Shown here in pieces: positions 16,363-26,464 of a stretch of 64,000 nucleotides of DNA. The notes below the pieces were generated by a model, which saw only the letters and a program-made list of their open reading frames with translations, did not search any database and had not been told where the DNA came from. This stretch comes from Leptospira soteropolitanensis. Lineage in GTDB: Bacteria; Spirochaetota; Leptospiria; Leptospirales; Leptospiraceae. Position 1 is the stretch's first letter. Every line of letters begins with the position of its first letter. The stretch spans positions 124,001 to 188,000 of the forward strand of contig NZ_JAMQPN010000007.1 of assembly GCF_026151655.1 (NCBI RefSeq), read 5' to 3'. Both the position numbers and the translations under genes were made by a program.

Positions 16363-18335
16363 AATGGCTTTAGGATGAGAGTTGCCTTCCCTCCATTTCC
16401 TTTGACTGTCAATTCTCCATCACTTTCTGAAATTTTTTCAGCATTGGAGAGTACGATTTGTACGCCATTTGGATAAACAAACTTTGGGGTTTTGATGATG
16501 CATGGTTCCGCGATGGCAAGATCCGATGACCATTCAAAATAAAATTCGCGTTTGTCTAAATCGTATTTCATTTGAAGGGGTGTACCTTGGGTAAAAGCGG
16601 CATAGGGCCGACAAAACCCTTCGATTGCCCGACCACCACCACCATAAACATCTGGGTCAGAGCCAGGAATGATTTGGTCTTTGGAAAAGATGCTTAGGTC
16701 TTCTTGGTTCCAACCATCTCCTACCATGAGATCGTTTTCATTGGAAGCTGTGTAATTCCAAAGAGTGTTTGATAAAAAAAGTTTGTCCATTGCATTATAC
16801 ATTGCATCGAGAGCCATCACATGTAGTTTCCAAATTTTTGGGGAATGGTTTCCTTTTTTCCATTCTTTATAGGCTTTGCCACCTTGAAGGTCAAAAGGAA
16901 TGCCGAATTCTCCGACAAGACTTGGGATTTTACCAGGAACTGAATCAGCTGTATTTTTAATTCTCGTTAGTTGCCTTACATACATGGCTTCTATTCCAGA
17001 TTTTCCAAATACGGGACGTTTGCTCGAAGTATCAATCGCAATTGGATAGAGGAAAGTTTTGAAAAGAAGAGTCAGTATGTCATACCAATGTGCGGCATTA
17101 ACTGAAAGTTTGGGAACTTCTCCGTTTAGATGAGGATGCGTGAATGCATCCGAGGCTTCCCTTTCGATAAAAACCATCCAATCGTTTCTGATTTCTTGAA
17201 TGGTCTTACCAACTGTGCGCATAAATGGAATGAGATAATCGGCATCAAAGTCGATTTCACGTCCATTTACCTTTTGGAAAAAATCATTTTTTTCAATAAA
17301 AGGTGTGCCATCTTTTGTGATCGTATAAGCACCTTCTAATTGGAATGGATCGCCAGGAGATTCGGGTAACCAAATAGATACTTTGTTCTGATTGACGGTG
17401 ACCGTTTTTGTAGGAACAAATCCACCTTTCCAAACTTTTAAAGTAAGATAAGGTAAGTCCACGGAATGACCATGAGATGAAAATAGTGCATCGATAGGAG
17501 ACCAACCAAGCCCTGGTTTGGCAGGCTCTTCCTCTGTGTTTCTAAGTCCTCGATCATTCATGGCCCGACCAATAAATCCCTTTCCCGGTTCATTCAGGGT
17601 ATCAAAACCTAAAACAAAATCAAAATCTTTAACCCTTTCAGCAATTTGTTTCATGCAACCCAAATAGTGGTCTTGCAAATAGTTTTGAACGTTTTTGCCA
17701 TCGATTAAGAAGTTGGGTGCAAAATCTTTTCCTCCGAAAAATAAAGTCCAAAGGATTCCATTTCCAGCATAACGGTAGTTTTGTGACCAACACATTGTTG
17801 GATAGTTATCTTCCTGACGAATCCCTGGTTTTGTGTAGTCATAAGCTCTTTGCATCACTAGACTTGCATCGGCTTCCGAAAGTTTGCGATAATCAATTCC
17901 TAATTTTTCAAAGATCCAACCGGGGGCGCCATCACCTCCTGTCATACGAGACCAGACATCCTGATGAAAATCGATGAATACGTAAAAACCATAATCACCC
18001 GCCATACGGACAATTTCTGTGAAATAATTCAAATAAGCTTCGTCATACTCGTTTGGGCCTTTATGTTCTATTGCCTCCCAAGTGGTTAATAAACGAATCA
18101 CGTTAAATCCCCATTTTTTTAGTCTTGTGAAATGGGTATCTGCTTCCGAAAGAGGGAAAGGGCGGCCAATAAAACTCACTTCTTTGTGGTCTGAAAAATC
18201 TGAGGGAAACTGTGTTCCACCGTTAGGAAAAGGAACTTTGGTGTCTCCACCTAAGTTAACTCCTCTTAAAATCACCTTTCTTCCGGTTGCGTCTACAAAC
18301 CATTCGCCTTGGGGAGAGAGTTTTTTGGGTATCAT
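16359..18335 (-). CDS. GH5-family glycoside hydrolase, endoglycoceramidase-like
   Basis: A 658-residue retaining glycosidase of clan GH-A. The N-terminus (PQGEWFVDATGRKVILRGVN) is the usual opening of this family. The acid/base Glu lies in FDTLNEPGKGF and the nucleophile Glu in LVGEFGIPFDL, and FIDFHQDVWSR is typical of endoglycoceramidase-type members. A C-terminal beta-rich region (after about residue 570) resembles the sandwich domain that follows the barrel in these enzymes. No signal peptide precedes the catalytic domain, so the protein is probably cytoplasmic, as in fungal endoglycoceramidase-related proteins that cleave glucosyl-lipids. It starts 4 bases after the stop of the O-antigen-ligase gene, with AGAAGGA as ribosome site, and overlaps the cyclase start. 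Family is firm. The substrate (glycolipid, sterol-like glucoside or oligosaccharide) is a guess. Confidence 0.82.
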   Translation of the reverse strand: MIPKKLSPQGEWFVDATGRKVILRGVNLGGDTKVPFPNGGTQFPSDFSDHKEVSFIGRPFPLSEADTHFTRLKKWGFNVIRLLTTWEAIEHKGPNEYDEAYLNYFTEIVRMAGDYGFYVFIDFHQDVWSRMTGGDGAPGWIFEKLGIDYRKLSEADASLVMQRAYDYTKPGIRQEDNYPTMCWSQNYRYAGNGILWTLFFGGKDFAPNFLIDGKNVQNYLQDHYLGCMKQIAERVKDFDFVLGFDTLNEPGKGFIGRAMNDRGLRNTEEEPAKPGLGWSPIDALFSSHGHSVDLPYLTLKVWKGGFVPTKTVTVNQNKVSIWLPESPGDPFQLEGAYTITKDGTPFIEKNDFFQKVNGREIDFDADYLIPFMRTVGKTIQEIRNDWMVFIEREASDAFTHPHLNGEVPKLSVNAAHWYDILTLLFKTFLYPIAIDTSSKRPVFGKSGIEAMYVRQLTRIKNTADSVPGKIPSLVGEFGIPFDLQGGKAYKEWKKGNHSPKIWKLHVMALDAMYNAMDKLFLSNTLWNYTASNENDLMVGDGWNQEDLSIFSKDQIIPGSDPDVYGGGGRAIEGFCRPYAAFTQGTPLQMKYDLDKREFYFEWSSDLAIAEPCIIKTPKFVYPNGVQIVLSNAEKISESDGELTVKGNGGKATLILKPL

Positions 18336-18339
18336 CGAT

Positions 18340-19686
18340 TTATCCTTCTAGTTTTAATTCGTTTTTATTATTGGACTCGGCGTAAAGGTTAAGATACCCA
18401 AGTAAAAAGTAAAACACAATCAATACTTCATCATCTTGAAAATAACATTGCAAAAGACCAGAAAAGAAAAATCCTACTAACCCATAAGTCATAAATCTAA
18501 TTTCTTTGGGAATGTTTCCATTTAAGAGAGTGTAAAGTATCGCTGCAAATAAAAGAAGATACAAAATTCCTTGAGGAGCTCCATATACGGCAGTTAAGTG
18601 GAAGTAATCATTGTGGGCATGCCCTCTTTGAGTGACCTCATAAAAGAAACTAAGCTCTTTGTGCTCTTTTTCCTTTTCTTTTCTCGCAATTTCGATTTCT
18701 TTTTGGTAGTTTCCTGATCCAATGCCAAAGATAGGATTCTTTTCTATCAGAGGAAAGGTGGAATCCCAGATAAAGGTTCTACCAGAATCTGTGTGCTTTT
18801 CTCCACCAAACAAAGGGTCTACGACTCGTTTGACTGCATTTGTTGTTTTATACCCAATAGAAACAATAATAATCAGTAGTATAATAAAGACTCCGATCCG
18901 TTTTAGCATTTTTTTAGAGATATCTTTATCGATAAAAATAAGAATGTATACGCCGAATAAAGTGCTCACAACTGCCCCAAGAAGAGATGATCTTGCATTA
19001 TTAAATAAAAACACTATAGAAACCAATAAAAGTAATATTGCATTGATAGAAATTCTAGATAAAGATTCTTTTTTATGCCAAGAGTCATACAATCGAAATA
19101 CAAAACCTGGGAAGATAAAAGCAAGTAATCCTCCGAAAGTAAGATGGGTATTCATAAGGCCTATGGGAAGGTAAATGTTTATATTGGAGATTTTACCATA
19201 GTGATGTTGATAAGGCCAAGAAGCGGAAGTTTTGTATAAATCGGAAATTAAACGAGAAAGTCTTGTCATTGAAAAAATAGAGATAAATCCAGTTATCACA
19301 ATTACTAAAGCAAAGATAAAAAATGTTTTATATAAATATTTTTTATCTTCAGGTTTTATCCCTTGAACGGAAACAAAAGCAGTGACAAGGAAAATATCTT
19401 TCATTTCGTCACGGAATGCATGTTTGATGGAATTGAAATCAAATCCAGAGCCCGCGAAATGATACAAAACTGTTACAATTTGCCAAACGTAAAATAAGAA
19501 GAGAATCTTTACCAACTGGCTTCCTAGTTTTGGTTTTTCGGGAAGAAAGAGAAAAAAAACAAAAGAGAGGAGTAAGAAAAGTTGGCTTAAGGAAACGGAA
19601 AGGGCACAGGAAATGATGGACAAGGTTAGAAACGAACGATAGATTCGGTAAAACATACTTTGGATGAGACTAATGCTTTTCTCCAA
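18340..19686 (-). CDS. O-antigen ligase/polymerase-like membrane protein (Wzy_C family)
   Basis: A multi-span inner-membrane protein of 448 residues with about ten hydrophobic helices and one larger periplasmic loop. The loop carries the family signature GIGSGNY...RGHAHNDYFHLTAVYG, in which conserved Arg and His residues act in glycan transfer. Members either polymerise O-antigen units or ligate glycans to lipid A core or protein; sequence alone does not separate these roles. The TTG at 19686 has no good ribosome site; ATG 19656, just before the first helix, is an alternative. It is the first gene of a leftward operon with GH5 and cyclase genes, and its start is only 18 bases from that of a divergent GT4 glycosyltransferase, so the two promoters overlap. 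Confidence 0.8.
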   Translation of the reverse strand: MEKSISLIQSMFYRIYRSFLTLSIISCALSVSLSQLFLLLSFVFFLFLPEKPKLGSQLVKILFLFYVWQIVTVLYHFAGSGFDFNSIKHAFRDEMKDIFLVTAFVSVQGIKPEDKKYLYKTFFIFALVIVITGFISIFSMTRLSRLISDLYKTSASWPYQHHYGKISNINIYLPIGLMNTHLTFGGLLAFIFPGFVFRLYDSWHKKESLSRISINAILLLLVSIVFLFNNARSSLLGAVVSTLFGVYILIFIDKDISKKMLKRIGVFIILLIIIVSIGYKTTNAVKRVVDPLFGGEKHTDSGRTFIWDSTFPLIEKNPIFGIGSGNYQKEIEIARKEKEKEHKELSFFYEVTQRGHAHNDYFHLTAVYGAPQGILYLLLFAAILYTLLNGNIPKEIRFMTYGLVGFFFSGLLQCYFQDDEVLIVFYFLLGYLNLYAESNNKNELKLEG

Positions 19687-19704
19687 TTTGTAAAGAGGTA
19701 ACAG

Positions 19705-20994
19705 TTGCGAGTCTTATATTTTTCCGATACTTTTTTGCCAAAAACCGACGGGGTCGCTGTTTCTATTAAAAATTTTTCAGAACTTTTGGCTATGCGAGGC
19801 CATGAATTTTGTATTTGTGCTCCCAAATATGGAGACGGGGATTTTGATCGTATGACTGACAATATCCAAGTGGTTCGATTTCGTTCTGGATACCTGCCAA
19901 GTTACCCCGATATTAAAGTGGTTTTGCCTTCTCCCGGAAAAATCAAACGGATCATTGAAGATTTTAAACCCGATCTCATTCACATCCATACTCCTGGACT
20001 TTTGGGACTTTATGCGGTGAATGCCGCTGAAAGATTCGGTGTTCCTACCATCGGAACTTATCATACGCTTATGGCAGAGCAGGAAATGTATGTATCATTT
20101 TACCGTTTGTTCAAACTCGATAAACTTTTTTTTAAAGCAAACAAGTTTAAGAAAAAACTAAACATTGATGAACTAGACAAAATTGTAAAATTTGATAACT
20201 TTAATATTCGTAAAAAAATTATCCTGAAAATATGTAATGATATCTATAACAGATGCGATGTAGTGATTTCGCCGAGCCACCTCATCAAAGAACAGTTGAT
20301 CGAATATGGAATTACAAGACCGATTACTGTTGTTTCTAATGGGATGGATTTAAAAAGATTTCAGGGGACTCCAAAAACGTATACAGGTGGGGATGCTCCA
20401 AAGTTTTTGCATGTAGGTCGAATCTCCTATGAAAAAAATTGCGATGTGGTTCTCAATGCCTTTAAAACCATTCATGAATATTTTCCTAAAGCAACTTTGA
20501 CAATTATCGGAGAAGGCCCGGCCATTCCGTCTTTGCAAAGACAAGCAGAACATTTAGGCCTAAAGGATGTTGTAAACTTTAAAGGATTTATCCCCAATGC
20601 TGTGTTACATGAAGAATATCCCAAGTATGATGTGTTTTTAACTGCTTCTACTATGGAGACACAAGGCCTTGTTGTTTTGGAAGCCATTGCTTGTGGATTG
20701 CCTGCTGTAGGAGTGGATGCATTTGCCTTGCCGGAACTGATTCGACATGGCGAAAATGGTTACATTGCCAAATCTTTCGATGCAAAAGGAATCGCACAAG
20801 GTGCCCTTGAAATCGTTCGTAATCCTGAAGAGTATGCCAAGTTCTCTAAGAATTCACTTCAAATTGCATCAGGACATGAAATGGAAAAATGTGTGGATGC
20901 AATGGAAGAAGTTTACGTAAAAGTTGTGGAAGCAATGAAAGGAAAAGTAAAAAAAACAAATATCTTTGATTTGTTTTTTGATTTTATGCAATGA
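19705..20994 (+). CDS. GT4-family glycosyltransferase
   Basis: A GT-B fold enzyme that transfers a sugar from a nucleotide donor, probably to a membrane lipid or a surface glycan. The N-terminal half opens with [17 protein letters not shown], the usual GT4 acceptor-side loop. The C-terminal donor domain has [12 protein letters not shown] and the E-x7-E motif in [16 protein letters not shown]. It resembles the diacylglycerol glucosyltransferase/mannosyltransferase branch. The TTG start at 19705 is supported by AGAGGT a few bases upstream. The stop overlaps the next gene's ATG (ATGA). The donor and acceptor cannot be told from the sequence. Confidence 0.85.
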   Translation: MRVLYFSDTFLPKTDGVAVSIKNFSELLAMRGHEFCICAPKYGDGDFDRMTDNIQVVRFRSGYLPSYPDIKVVLPSPGKIKRIIEDFKPDLIHIHTPGLLGLYAVNAAERFGVPTIGTYHTLMAEQEMYVSFYRLFKLDKLFFKANKFKKKLNIDELDKIVKFDNFNIRKKIILKICNDIYNRCDVVISPSHLIKEQLIEYGITRPITVVSNGMDLKRFQGTPKTYTGGDAPKFLHVGRISYEKNCDVVLNAFKTIHEYFPKATLTIIGEGPAIPSLQRQAEHLGLKDVVNFKGFIPNAVLHEEYPKYDVFLTASTMETQGLVVLEAIACGLPAVGVDAFALPELIRHGENGYIAKSFDAKGIAQGALEIVRNPEEYAKFSKNSLQIASGHEMEKCVDAMEEVYVKVVEAMKGKVKKTNIFDLFFDFMQ

Positions 20995-21626
20995 TTAAAA
21001 TCCTTTCTTGGGAGATACGGTCTATACTTACATGTGTAGCTATTTTTTTAACCTTTTATGCTTATGTACCTTACATTAGAGGAATTCGAAAAGGATCAGT
21101 ACGACCACATGTATTTTCTTGGATCATTTGGGGAGTAACCACCTTCATTGTGTTTTTTGCACAAGTAGCAGGGAACGGAGGTATAGGCAGTATCCCCATT
21201 GGTGTTTCTGGTATCATTACCTTTCTTGTTGCCTTTTTCTCCTATCACAAACGAGGCGATATTGATATCACAAAATCAGATTGGTTTTTCTTTGGTTTAG
21301 CACTCTCTAGTTTGCCGTTTTGGTTTTATTTTTCAAGTCCACTTGCGGCTGTTTTAGTTTTATCTCTCGCTGATATTTTAGGTTTTATTCCCACCTTTCG
21401 AAAGGGATATGTTCATCCTAATTCAGAACCATTAGGATTTTATCTTATTTTTCTATTTCGAAATTTATTAGCAATGATTGCATTAGCGGAATGGAATATA
21501 ACCACCTTACTCTTTCCTGGTTCCGCAGGAATCGCTTGTGTGGTTTTTGTCGTGATGGTAAAGGTAAGGAAAACAAAAACCGAATCTATTCTTGATTCAC
21601 AATCGGATAAAATACCACCGATTTAA
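20991..21626 (+). CDS. Integral membrane protein, six or seven helices, function unknown
   Basis: 211 residues, mostly hydrophobic, with short loops. The motif [26 protein letters not shown] near the N-terminus recurs in weaker form in the second half ([22 protein letters not shown]), so the protein looks like an internal duplication of a three-helix unit, similar in size and Pro placement to PQ-loop/SWEET-like small transporters. It is translationally coupled to the upstream GT4 gene, which suggests a role with glycan or lipid handling, but that is inference. Its last 41 bases overlap the convergent gene on the other strand. Confidence 0.7.
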   Translation: MIKILSWEIRSILTCVAIFLTFYAYVPYIRGIRKGSVRPHVFSWIIWGVTTFIVFFAQVAGNGGIGSIPIGVSGIITFLVAFFSYHKRGDIDITKSDWFFFGLALSSLPFWFYFSSPLAAVLVLSLADILGFIPTFRKGYVHPNSEPLGFYLIFLFRNLLAMIALAEWNITTLLFPGSAGIACVVFVVMVKVRKTKTESILDSQSDKIPPI

Positions 21627-22596
21627 GGATTCGACCTTCTTCTTTATCTTCATAAACAACTTCTGCTTGTTTGGTACGCGCCGGCATATAAAGTTGAATG
21701 GCTTCTACAATTTCATAGGCGCTAAGCGTATAATCTAATACTTTGATGGCTAGTTCTACTCCAAGAAATCTTTCTCGAGTCACTGTTTTTGTTTCGGTTT
21801 TTTTAGTAATGATCAGCCATTTATAAAGTCTTGCTGAACGATTTGTATCGAGTAAATTTCCAATGTCCAATTTCATTTGTGGAAGGACAGCTGGGGTTTG
21901 TGTAAAGCGAATTTCGATTCTTTTGGTTTGTGTTTCGCTTAGTTTTAAAGACAATTGTTTATCAAATAATTCATCATCTATATATTCGATTCGATCGCAT
22001 GTAGAATATACTGTATCACATAAATTTCCGTAATTTTTATGAAAGAAAAGAATCTGTAATACTTTTCCGGAACTAGGATGGTAAAGGACTTTCGCATTGT
22101 AATGTCCCATTCTGCTGAATTTAATCGCCGAGCGAATCCTTTTGTATAAATTATAACTTAATCCGAAAAGGTCTTTGATGATAGGAACGTCTGTGAATCC
22201 AATGCCCCGTGTGGCAATATAAAATGGTTCTAAGCTGACATGTCCATCTCTTTTAGCAATTTCACGTAGATATTCGGTGACATCATCCATTTGGGAATCG
22301 CTTAAAGAAAGAGGGTGATCCAAAAAGTCAATGACCACCTTACCGCCGTTTTTTCCTAGTTCTTCCCAGACTTCGGACAAATACTTCCCATCTTTCGAGT
22401 ATGGAATCTTTTTGCAAAATAAGTCCTGGCATTTAATTTGTTCTTCGTAATCTGCTTTGTTAGGAGAAGGAAGGTAAGCTTCTTGAAACTCAGATGAAAA
22501 TTCTTGGGTAAGAAGACCTTGGGAAAATAGAAACAAACAAATTGCCAGGTAACTCATTATCGATTTAGGAGAAGTAATCTTTTTTATGAATTGCAT
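21586..22596 (-). CDS. Exported protein of unknown function
   Basis: 336 residues with a basic start (MQFIKKITSPK), a hydrophobic stretch (about residues 14-30) and a likely signal-peptidase site after LLTQ. The mature part has cysteines in KCQDLFCKK and NLCDTVYSTCD, suited to disulphides outside the cytoplasm. I recognise no family. It has a good ribosome site (AGGAGAT) and is the third gene of the leftward DUF4254-GT9 unit, 47 bases after GT9. Its 3' end overlaps the convergent membrane-protein gene by 41 bases. Confidence 0.7.
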   Translation of the reverse strand: MQFIKKITSPKSIMSYLAICLFLFSQGLLTQEFSSEFQEAYLPSPNKADYEEQIKCQDLFCKKIPYSKDGKYLSEVWEELGKNGGKVVIDFLDHPLSLSDSQMDDVTEYLREIAKRDGHVSLEPFYIATRGIGFTDVPIIKDLFGLSYNLYKRIRSAIKFSRMGHYNAKVLYHPSSGKVLQILFFHKNYGNLCDTVYSTCDRIEYIDDELFDKQLSLKLSETQTKRIEIRFTQTPAVLPQMKLDIGNLLDTNRSARLYKWLIITKKTETKTVTRERFLGVELAIKVLDYTLSAYEIVEAIQLYMPARTKQAEVVYEDKEEGRILKSVVFYPIVNQE

Positions 22597-22643
22597 AAAT
22601 ATCTCCTATTGTTTTGCTAAAAGACGATTTGTTTTTACTAAAA

Positions 22644-23702
22644 TTACCAAAGAGTATTTACGTTTTGAATGAGCCTAATTCGTCTAACAACGTCAAGTGG
22701 GTCGATTAGTTCCATACAAGCATGGTCTCCACGCCAACATTTCGTGTTTCCGTAAATAGAACAAGGGCGACAAGGTAAATCCACTTGTAAAACTCCTGAA
22801 TCCTCTTGGGCAAAAGGACCAAATCCTGAAAGTGGGTGTGTGGTACCATAAATTCCAATCACTGGTTTTTTGAGAAGAGCAGCAATATGAACGTTGGAGC
22901 TATCCATACCAATCATAACATCTAACCTATCCATGATCCCGAGTTCACCTCGGATTCCCAAATTTCCACCTTGGACGATATGAGCACGTTTATGTCCGTT
23001 TCTAAGGATTTCTAATTCTTTTGCTTCGTCTTTCCCGCCAAACAGGAATACATTACAGTCCGGAAATTCATCTAACAGAACTTCGACGAGGCGTTTACAT
23101 TTTTCAAAACTCCATTCTTTAAGTGCATGTCCCGCAAAAGGAGCAAATCCAAACCATTGTCCTTCTTTTTTATCAATCCCAATGGATTTGAGAAAATCTT
23201 TTGCGAACATTTTTGATTCCCCATCCACATTAAGCCAAGGACCTTTGCGAATAGGGGCATCAAATCCTGCTTTACGAAATACATTTAAATAACGTTCAAC
23301 AGTATGAGGAAGTTGGTTTAATTTTTTATTATAACGTCTTGTTTGAGCTAATTTTTCCCTACGGCCTTTGATGATTTTGGAGTATGGGACTCCTTGGCTT
23401 CGAAATAAAAAAGCGATGAACCTTGAACGAACCGAACCATGTAAGTCGATAACATGTCCGAATGGTCCTAGTTTTGCGATGTCACGATACATTCGAACGA
23501 GACCTAGAATACCTTTGTATTTTTTTAGGTTCATTCCAAGAACATTCAAATTGGGGATATTATAAAAAAACGGTGCGAAGTTTCCTCTTGTAACAACTGT
23601 AAGTTGAATATTTGAATATTTTGCTGCAATGGCAATCAGTGCGGGTGTCATTAATGCCACGTCACCCATTGCAGAAAATCTTAATACTAAGAGGTTCGTC
23701 AT
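22644..23702 (-). CDS. GT9-family glycosyltransferase (heptosyltransferase-like)
   Basis: A cytoplasmic GT-B enzyme of the ADP-heptose:LPS heptosyltransferase family. The N-terminus LVLRFSAMGDVALMTPAL is the typical nucleotide-loop opening, and the C-terminal donor site carries MIGMDSSNVHIAALLKKPVIGIYG followed by a Cys-rich tail (PCRPCSIYGNTKCWRGDHAC), as in many GT9 members. It probably adds a sugar to the leptospiral LPS inner core. It overlaps the preceding DUF4254 gene by ATGA, a pairing that points to a shared pathway. Confidence 0.87.
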   Translation of the reverse strand: MTNLLVLRFSAMGDVALMTPALIAIAAKYSNIQLTVVTRGNFAPFFYNIPNLNVLGMNLKKYKGILGLVRMYRDIAKLGPFGHVIDLHGSVRSRFIAFLFRSQGVPYSKIIKGRREKLAQTRRYNKKLNQLPHTVERYLNVFRKAGFDAPIRKGPWLNVDGESKMFAKDFLKSIGIDKKEGQWFGFAPFAGHALKEWSFEKCKRLVEVLLDEFPDCNVFLFGGKDEAKELEILRNGHKRAHIVQGGNLGIRGELGIMDRLDVMIGMDSSNVHIAALLKKPVIGIYGTTHPLSGFGPFAQEDSGVLQVDLPCRPCSIYGNTKCWRGDHACMELIDPLDVVRRIRLIQNVNTLW

Positions 23703-24322
23703 TTCTGATTCTTATACAAAGATGGGTTTAGGTTTTGGTCATTGTACATCTTCATTTGACGATAAACTTTTACTTTTTTAATTCCTAGTGAGTAATCAGA
23801 AAATAGTTCATCCAAACATTTTTTAAGATCTTCTCTTTGGTCTAGGAGAACATCCAATTTGGCTTGGCATTTTGCAATATGTTCCTTGGTCGCGGAGGCA
23901 TCTTTTCTAGAAACCTGTTCTTCCATATGATAGATTTTCAATTCCAAGATGCTCATTCTGTCGAGTAACCAAGCTGGTGATTCCGAATTTAACCTTGCAT
24001 CTGGTTTTGGGGTGACAGATCGAAACATATCGATTACGAAGTCATCGAGTTTTTCCACAAGATCAGTTCTGTCTTGGTTTAATTTGTCTATCTTTCGTTT
24101 GAGAGCCACAACCTCTTCCAAAGCAATATCCGGCCTTCGGATTTCATCTTCAATATGCCACTGGATGGTATCGATGTGGTTTTTTTGGTAGAGAGTAGAC
24201 TCTAAACTTCCTTCTGGATAAGGATTGGGGTGCGGGGCTTCTTTTTTATGCCAATCTAGAACGGATTGTTGGAAAATTGAGACGGCTTTTGTGGCTTCCA
24301 ATGCTTTCATATCGTAATGCAA
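23699..24322 (-). CDS. DUF4254-domain protein
   Basis: 207 residues, predominantly helical and charged, with no signal peptide. The stretches KAVSIFQQSVLDWHKKE and NHIDTIQWHIEDEIRRPDI match the conserved N-terminal region of DUF4254, a family often found next to heptosyltransferase-type genes. Its biochemical role is unknown. It is the first gene of the unit and overlaps the GT9 start by 4 bases, so a role in core-sugar assembly is a reasonable inference. The second half is coiled coil. Confidence 0.8.
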   Translation of the reverse strand: MHYDMKALEATKAVSIFQQSVLDWHKKEAPHPNPYPEGSLESTLYQKNHIDTIQWHIEDEIRRPDIALEEVVALKRKIDKLNQDRTDLVEKLDDFVIDMFRSVTPKPDARLNSESPAWLLDRMSILELKIYHMEEQVSRKDASATKEHIAKCQAKLDVLLDQREDLKKCLDELFSDYSLGIKKVKVYRQMKMYNDQNLNPSLYKNQK

Positions 24323-24413
24323 ATCATGATTTATTATGGTTTTTGGCGTTCAATCTAAATATTTCCCAAGTTTTTCGCTTTATTTTGCCGTTTTTTTCAG
24401 GCATTTACAGGAC

Positions 24414-25217
24414 ATGTGCTTAGTTGTGATTGCCTATCGGGTTCATCCTGATTTTCCGCTCGTCATAGTTTCCAATAGAGATGAATTTTTTGAGAGGCCG
24501 ACAGAGCCAATCCACACTTGGGATACATATCCGAAAATGATTGCGGGGAAGGATTTAAAAGCCGGCGGAACTTGGCTTGGTACAAATCATTTGGGAAAAG
24601 TGGCCTTTCTTACCAATGTTAGAAATTTTAAGAAAACTCCTCATCCAAAACCAAAGTCAAGAGGTGGACTTGTTTTAGATTTTTTAAAATCACCTATAGG
24701 CTTTAGTGCCAACCAATACAAAGAAGAAGTTTTAAAAACGGCACTTGATTATGAGGGTTTTAATTTATTTGTTTTTGATGGGAAGGTTGCCAGTTATGTG
24801 GGAGGAGATCCTTTACAGTCCTATGATTTAGAACCGGGGTTTCATGCTGTCAGTAATGCAAATTGGAATACCGTTTGGCCAAAGACCGCTAAACTCAAAG
24901 CTAGCGTAGAACAGGTGTTTGATTCTTTTCCAATGAATGAGAATTGGCGTACCTTGGTTACCTTGGAATTCTTTAGACTTTTGGCAAACACGGATCTCGT
25001 GAAAGAAGATTCTCTTCTGCCCGATACTGGGATTGGTTTGGAACGAGAAAGATATTTATCGTCTATACGAATTCGTGTCCCAGGTTACGGAACCCGTGCT
25101 TCTACAGTTTTGTTTTATGGGAAAAATGGTGCAGAAATGTTGGAACGAACCTTCCCCGATCCGCTTTCTAATGAATATTCGGAACGGAGAGAGGTTATTG
25201 AGTTTAGCGAGAGTTAG
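24414..25217 (+). CDS. NRDE/TANGO2-family protein
   Basis: A cytoplasmic protein of 267 residues in the NRDE (TANGO2) family, thought to have an Ntn-hydrolase-like fold; the family is linked to haem or lipid homeostasis in other organisms, without a settled reaction. The defining motif [13 protein letters not shown] lies at residues 20-32, and conserved blocks [15 protein letters not shown] and VAFLTNVR follow. I chose ATG 24414, giving MCLVVIAYR with the conserved Cys2, over an in-frame ATG at 24336 that would add 26 unrelated residues. AGGA precedes it. Its stop overlaps the convergent glyA stop by 4 bases. Confidence 0.85.
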   Translation: MCLVVIAYRVHPDFPLVIVSNRDEFFERPTEPIHTWDTYPKMIAGKDLKAGGTWLGTNHLGKVAFLTNVRNFKKTPHPKPKSRGGLVLDFLKSPIGFSANQYKEEVLKTALDYEGFNLFVFDGKVASYVGGDPLQSYDLEPGFHAVSNANWNTVWPKTAKLKASVEQVFDSFPMNENWRTLVTLEFFRLLANTDLVKEDSLLPDTGIGLERERYLSSIRIRVPGYGTRASTVLFYGKNGAEMLERTFPDPLSNEYSERREVIEFSES

Positions 25218-26464
25218 TCTTCGAGTCGGAAATTTTTCATTGGGAAAGCGGAAGTGATTTCTTTGACTCCAGCTTTTACTTTGGATTCCCAAGTAGAATC
25301 ACCAAAATGATCTAAATAATCACAAATTAGATTTCCTACTGCTTCGATTTCTTTTTCTTTCAAGCCGCGAGTGGTGAGAGCTGGTGTTCCTAGTCTGATT
25401 CCTGAAGCTACAGCAGGTGGATTTTTATCAAAAGGAATGGCGTTTTTATTCACTGTCACTCCAACATGATCCAAACCGTTTGCGGCATCATTTCCAGTGA
25501 GACCTTTGACAGATACATCAAGAAGAACAATATGATTGTCCGTTCCACCGGAGACCACACGGAAACCACGTTTTTGAAATGTATCTGCAAGAACTTTTGC
25601 ATTCTTTACCACTTGTTGGATATACGTTTTGTAATCTGGCTGAAGTGCTTCTCCGAAGGCAACTGCTTTGGCAGCAATGACATGCATCAGTGGTCCCCCT
25701 TGAATTCCAGGGAATACTCTTGAGTTTAAAATCTTTTCATGTTCGGCTGAGGAAAGGATAAGTCCTCCTCTAGGTCCACGTAGTGTTTTGTGAGTAGTCG
25801 TGGTTACGAAATCACAAACTCCAATAGGACTTGGATGTTCACCGGCAACTACAAGACCAGAGATATGGGCAATATCGGCCATGATTTTGGCGCCAATTCC
25901 ATTGGCAATATCGCGAAACTTATTAAAATCAATGGTTCTTGGATAAGCAGAGGCACCAACTACGATTAGTTTAGGTTTATGTTCTTTCGCAAGTTTTGCC
26001 ACTTCATCATAATTGATGGTTTCTGTTTTTTCATCCACACCATAAGGAATTGGTTTAAAATACTTTCCACTGATATTAACTGCACTACCATGTGTTAGGT
26101 GGCCGCCATGTGCTAAGTTCATTCCAAGGAAACTATCCCCTGGTTCGAGAGTGGCAAGAAACACTGCCATATTCGCCTGAGCCCCGCTATGTGGTTGCAC
26201 ATTGGCATATTCTGCACCAAACATTTTTTTTGCTCGTTCAATGGCGATTTGTTCTACCTTGTCTGCGTTTTCACAGCCGTTGTAGTAACGTTTTCCAGGA
26301 TATCCTTCTGCATATTTGTTTGTAAGTGTGGAGTGGTAAGCTTCGAGCACCGGGCGTGAAACAAAGTTTTCACTAGCAATCATCTCGAGAGAATGTTCTT
26401 GGCGTTCGTCTTCTTTTTTTAGTGCGGAGTAAACTTCTGGATCTTGTTTTTCTAAATAACTCAT
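25214..26464 (-). CDS. glyA: Serine hydroxymethyltransferase
   Basis: A PLP enzyme of 416 residues, normal length for bacterial GlyA. It converts serine and tetrahydrofolate to glycine and 5,10-methylenetetrahydrofolate in the cytoplasm. The N-terminal block [20 protein letters not shown], the glycine-rich [14 protein letters not shown] and the PLP-lysine motif [14 protein letters not shown] (Lys226) are all present. It is the last gene of a rhomboid-lplA-glyA operon and overlaps the end of lplA by ATGA. The link to a lipoate ligase fits one-carbon metabolism, since the glycine cleavage system needs lipoylated GcvH. Confidence 0.97.
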   Translation of the reverse strand: MSYLEKQDPEVYSALKKEDERQEHSLEMIASENFVSRPVLEAYHSTLTNKYAEGYPGKRYYNGCENADKVEQIAIERAKKMFGAEYANVQPHSGAQANMAVFLATLEPGDSFLGMNLAHGGHLTHGSAVNISGKYFKPIPYGVDEKTETINYDEVAKLAKEHKPKLIVVGASAYPRTIDFNKFRDIANGIGAKIMADIAHISGLVVAGEHPSPIGVCDFVTTTTHKTLRGPRGGLILSSAEHEKILNSRVFPGIQGGPLMHVIAAKAVAFGEALQPDYKTYIQQVVKNAKVLADTFQKRGFRVVSGGTDNHIVLLDVSVKGLTGNDAANGLDHVGVTVNKNAIPFDKNPPAVASGIRLGTPALTTRGLKEKEIEAVGNLICDYLDHFGDSTWESKVKAGVKEITSAFPMKNFRLED

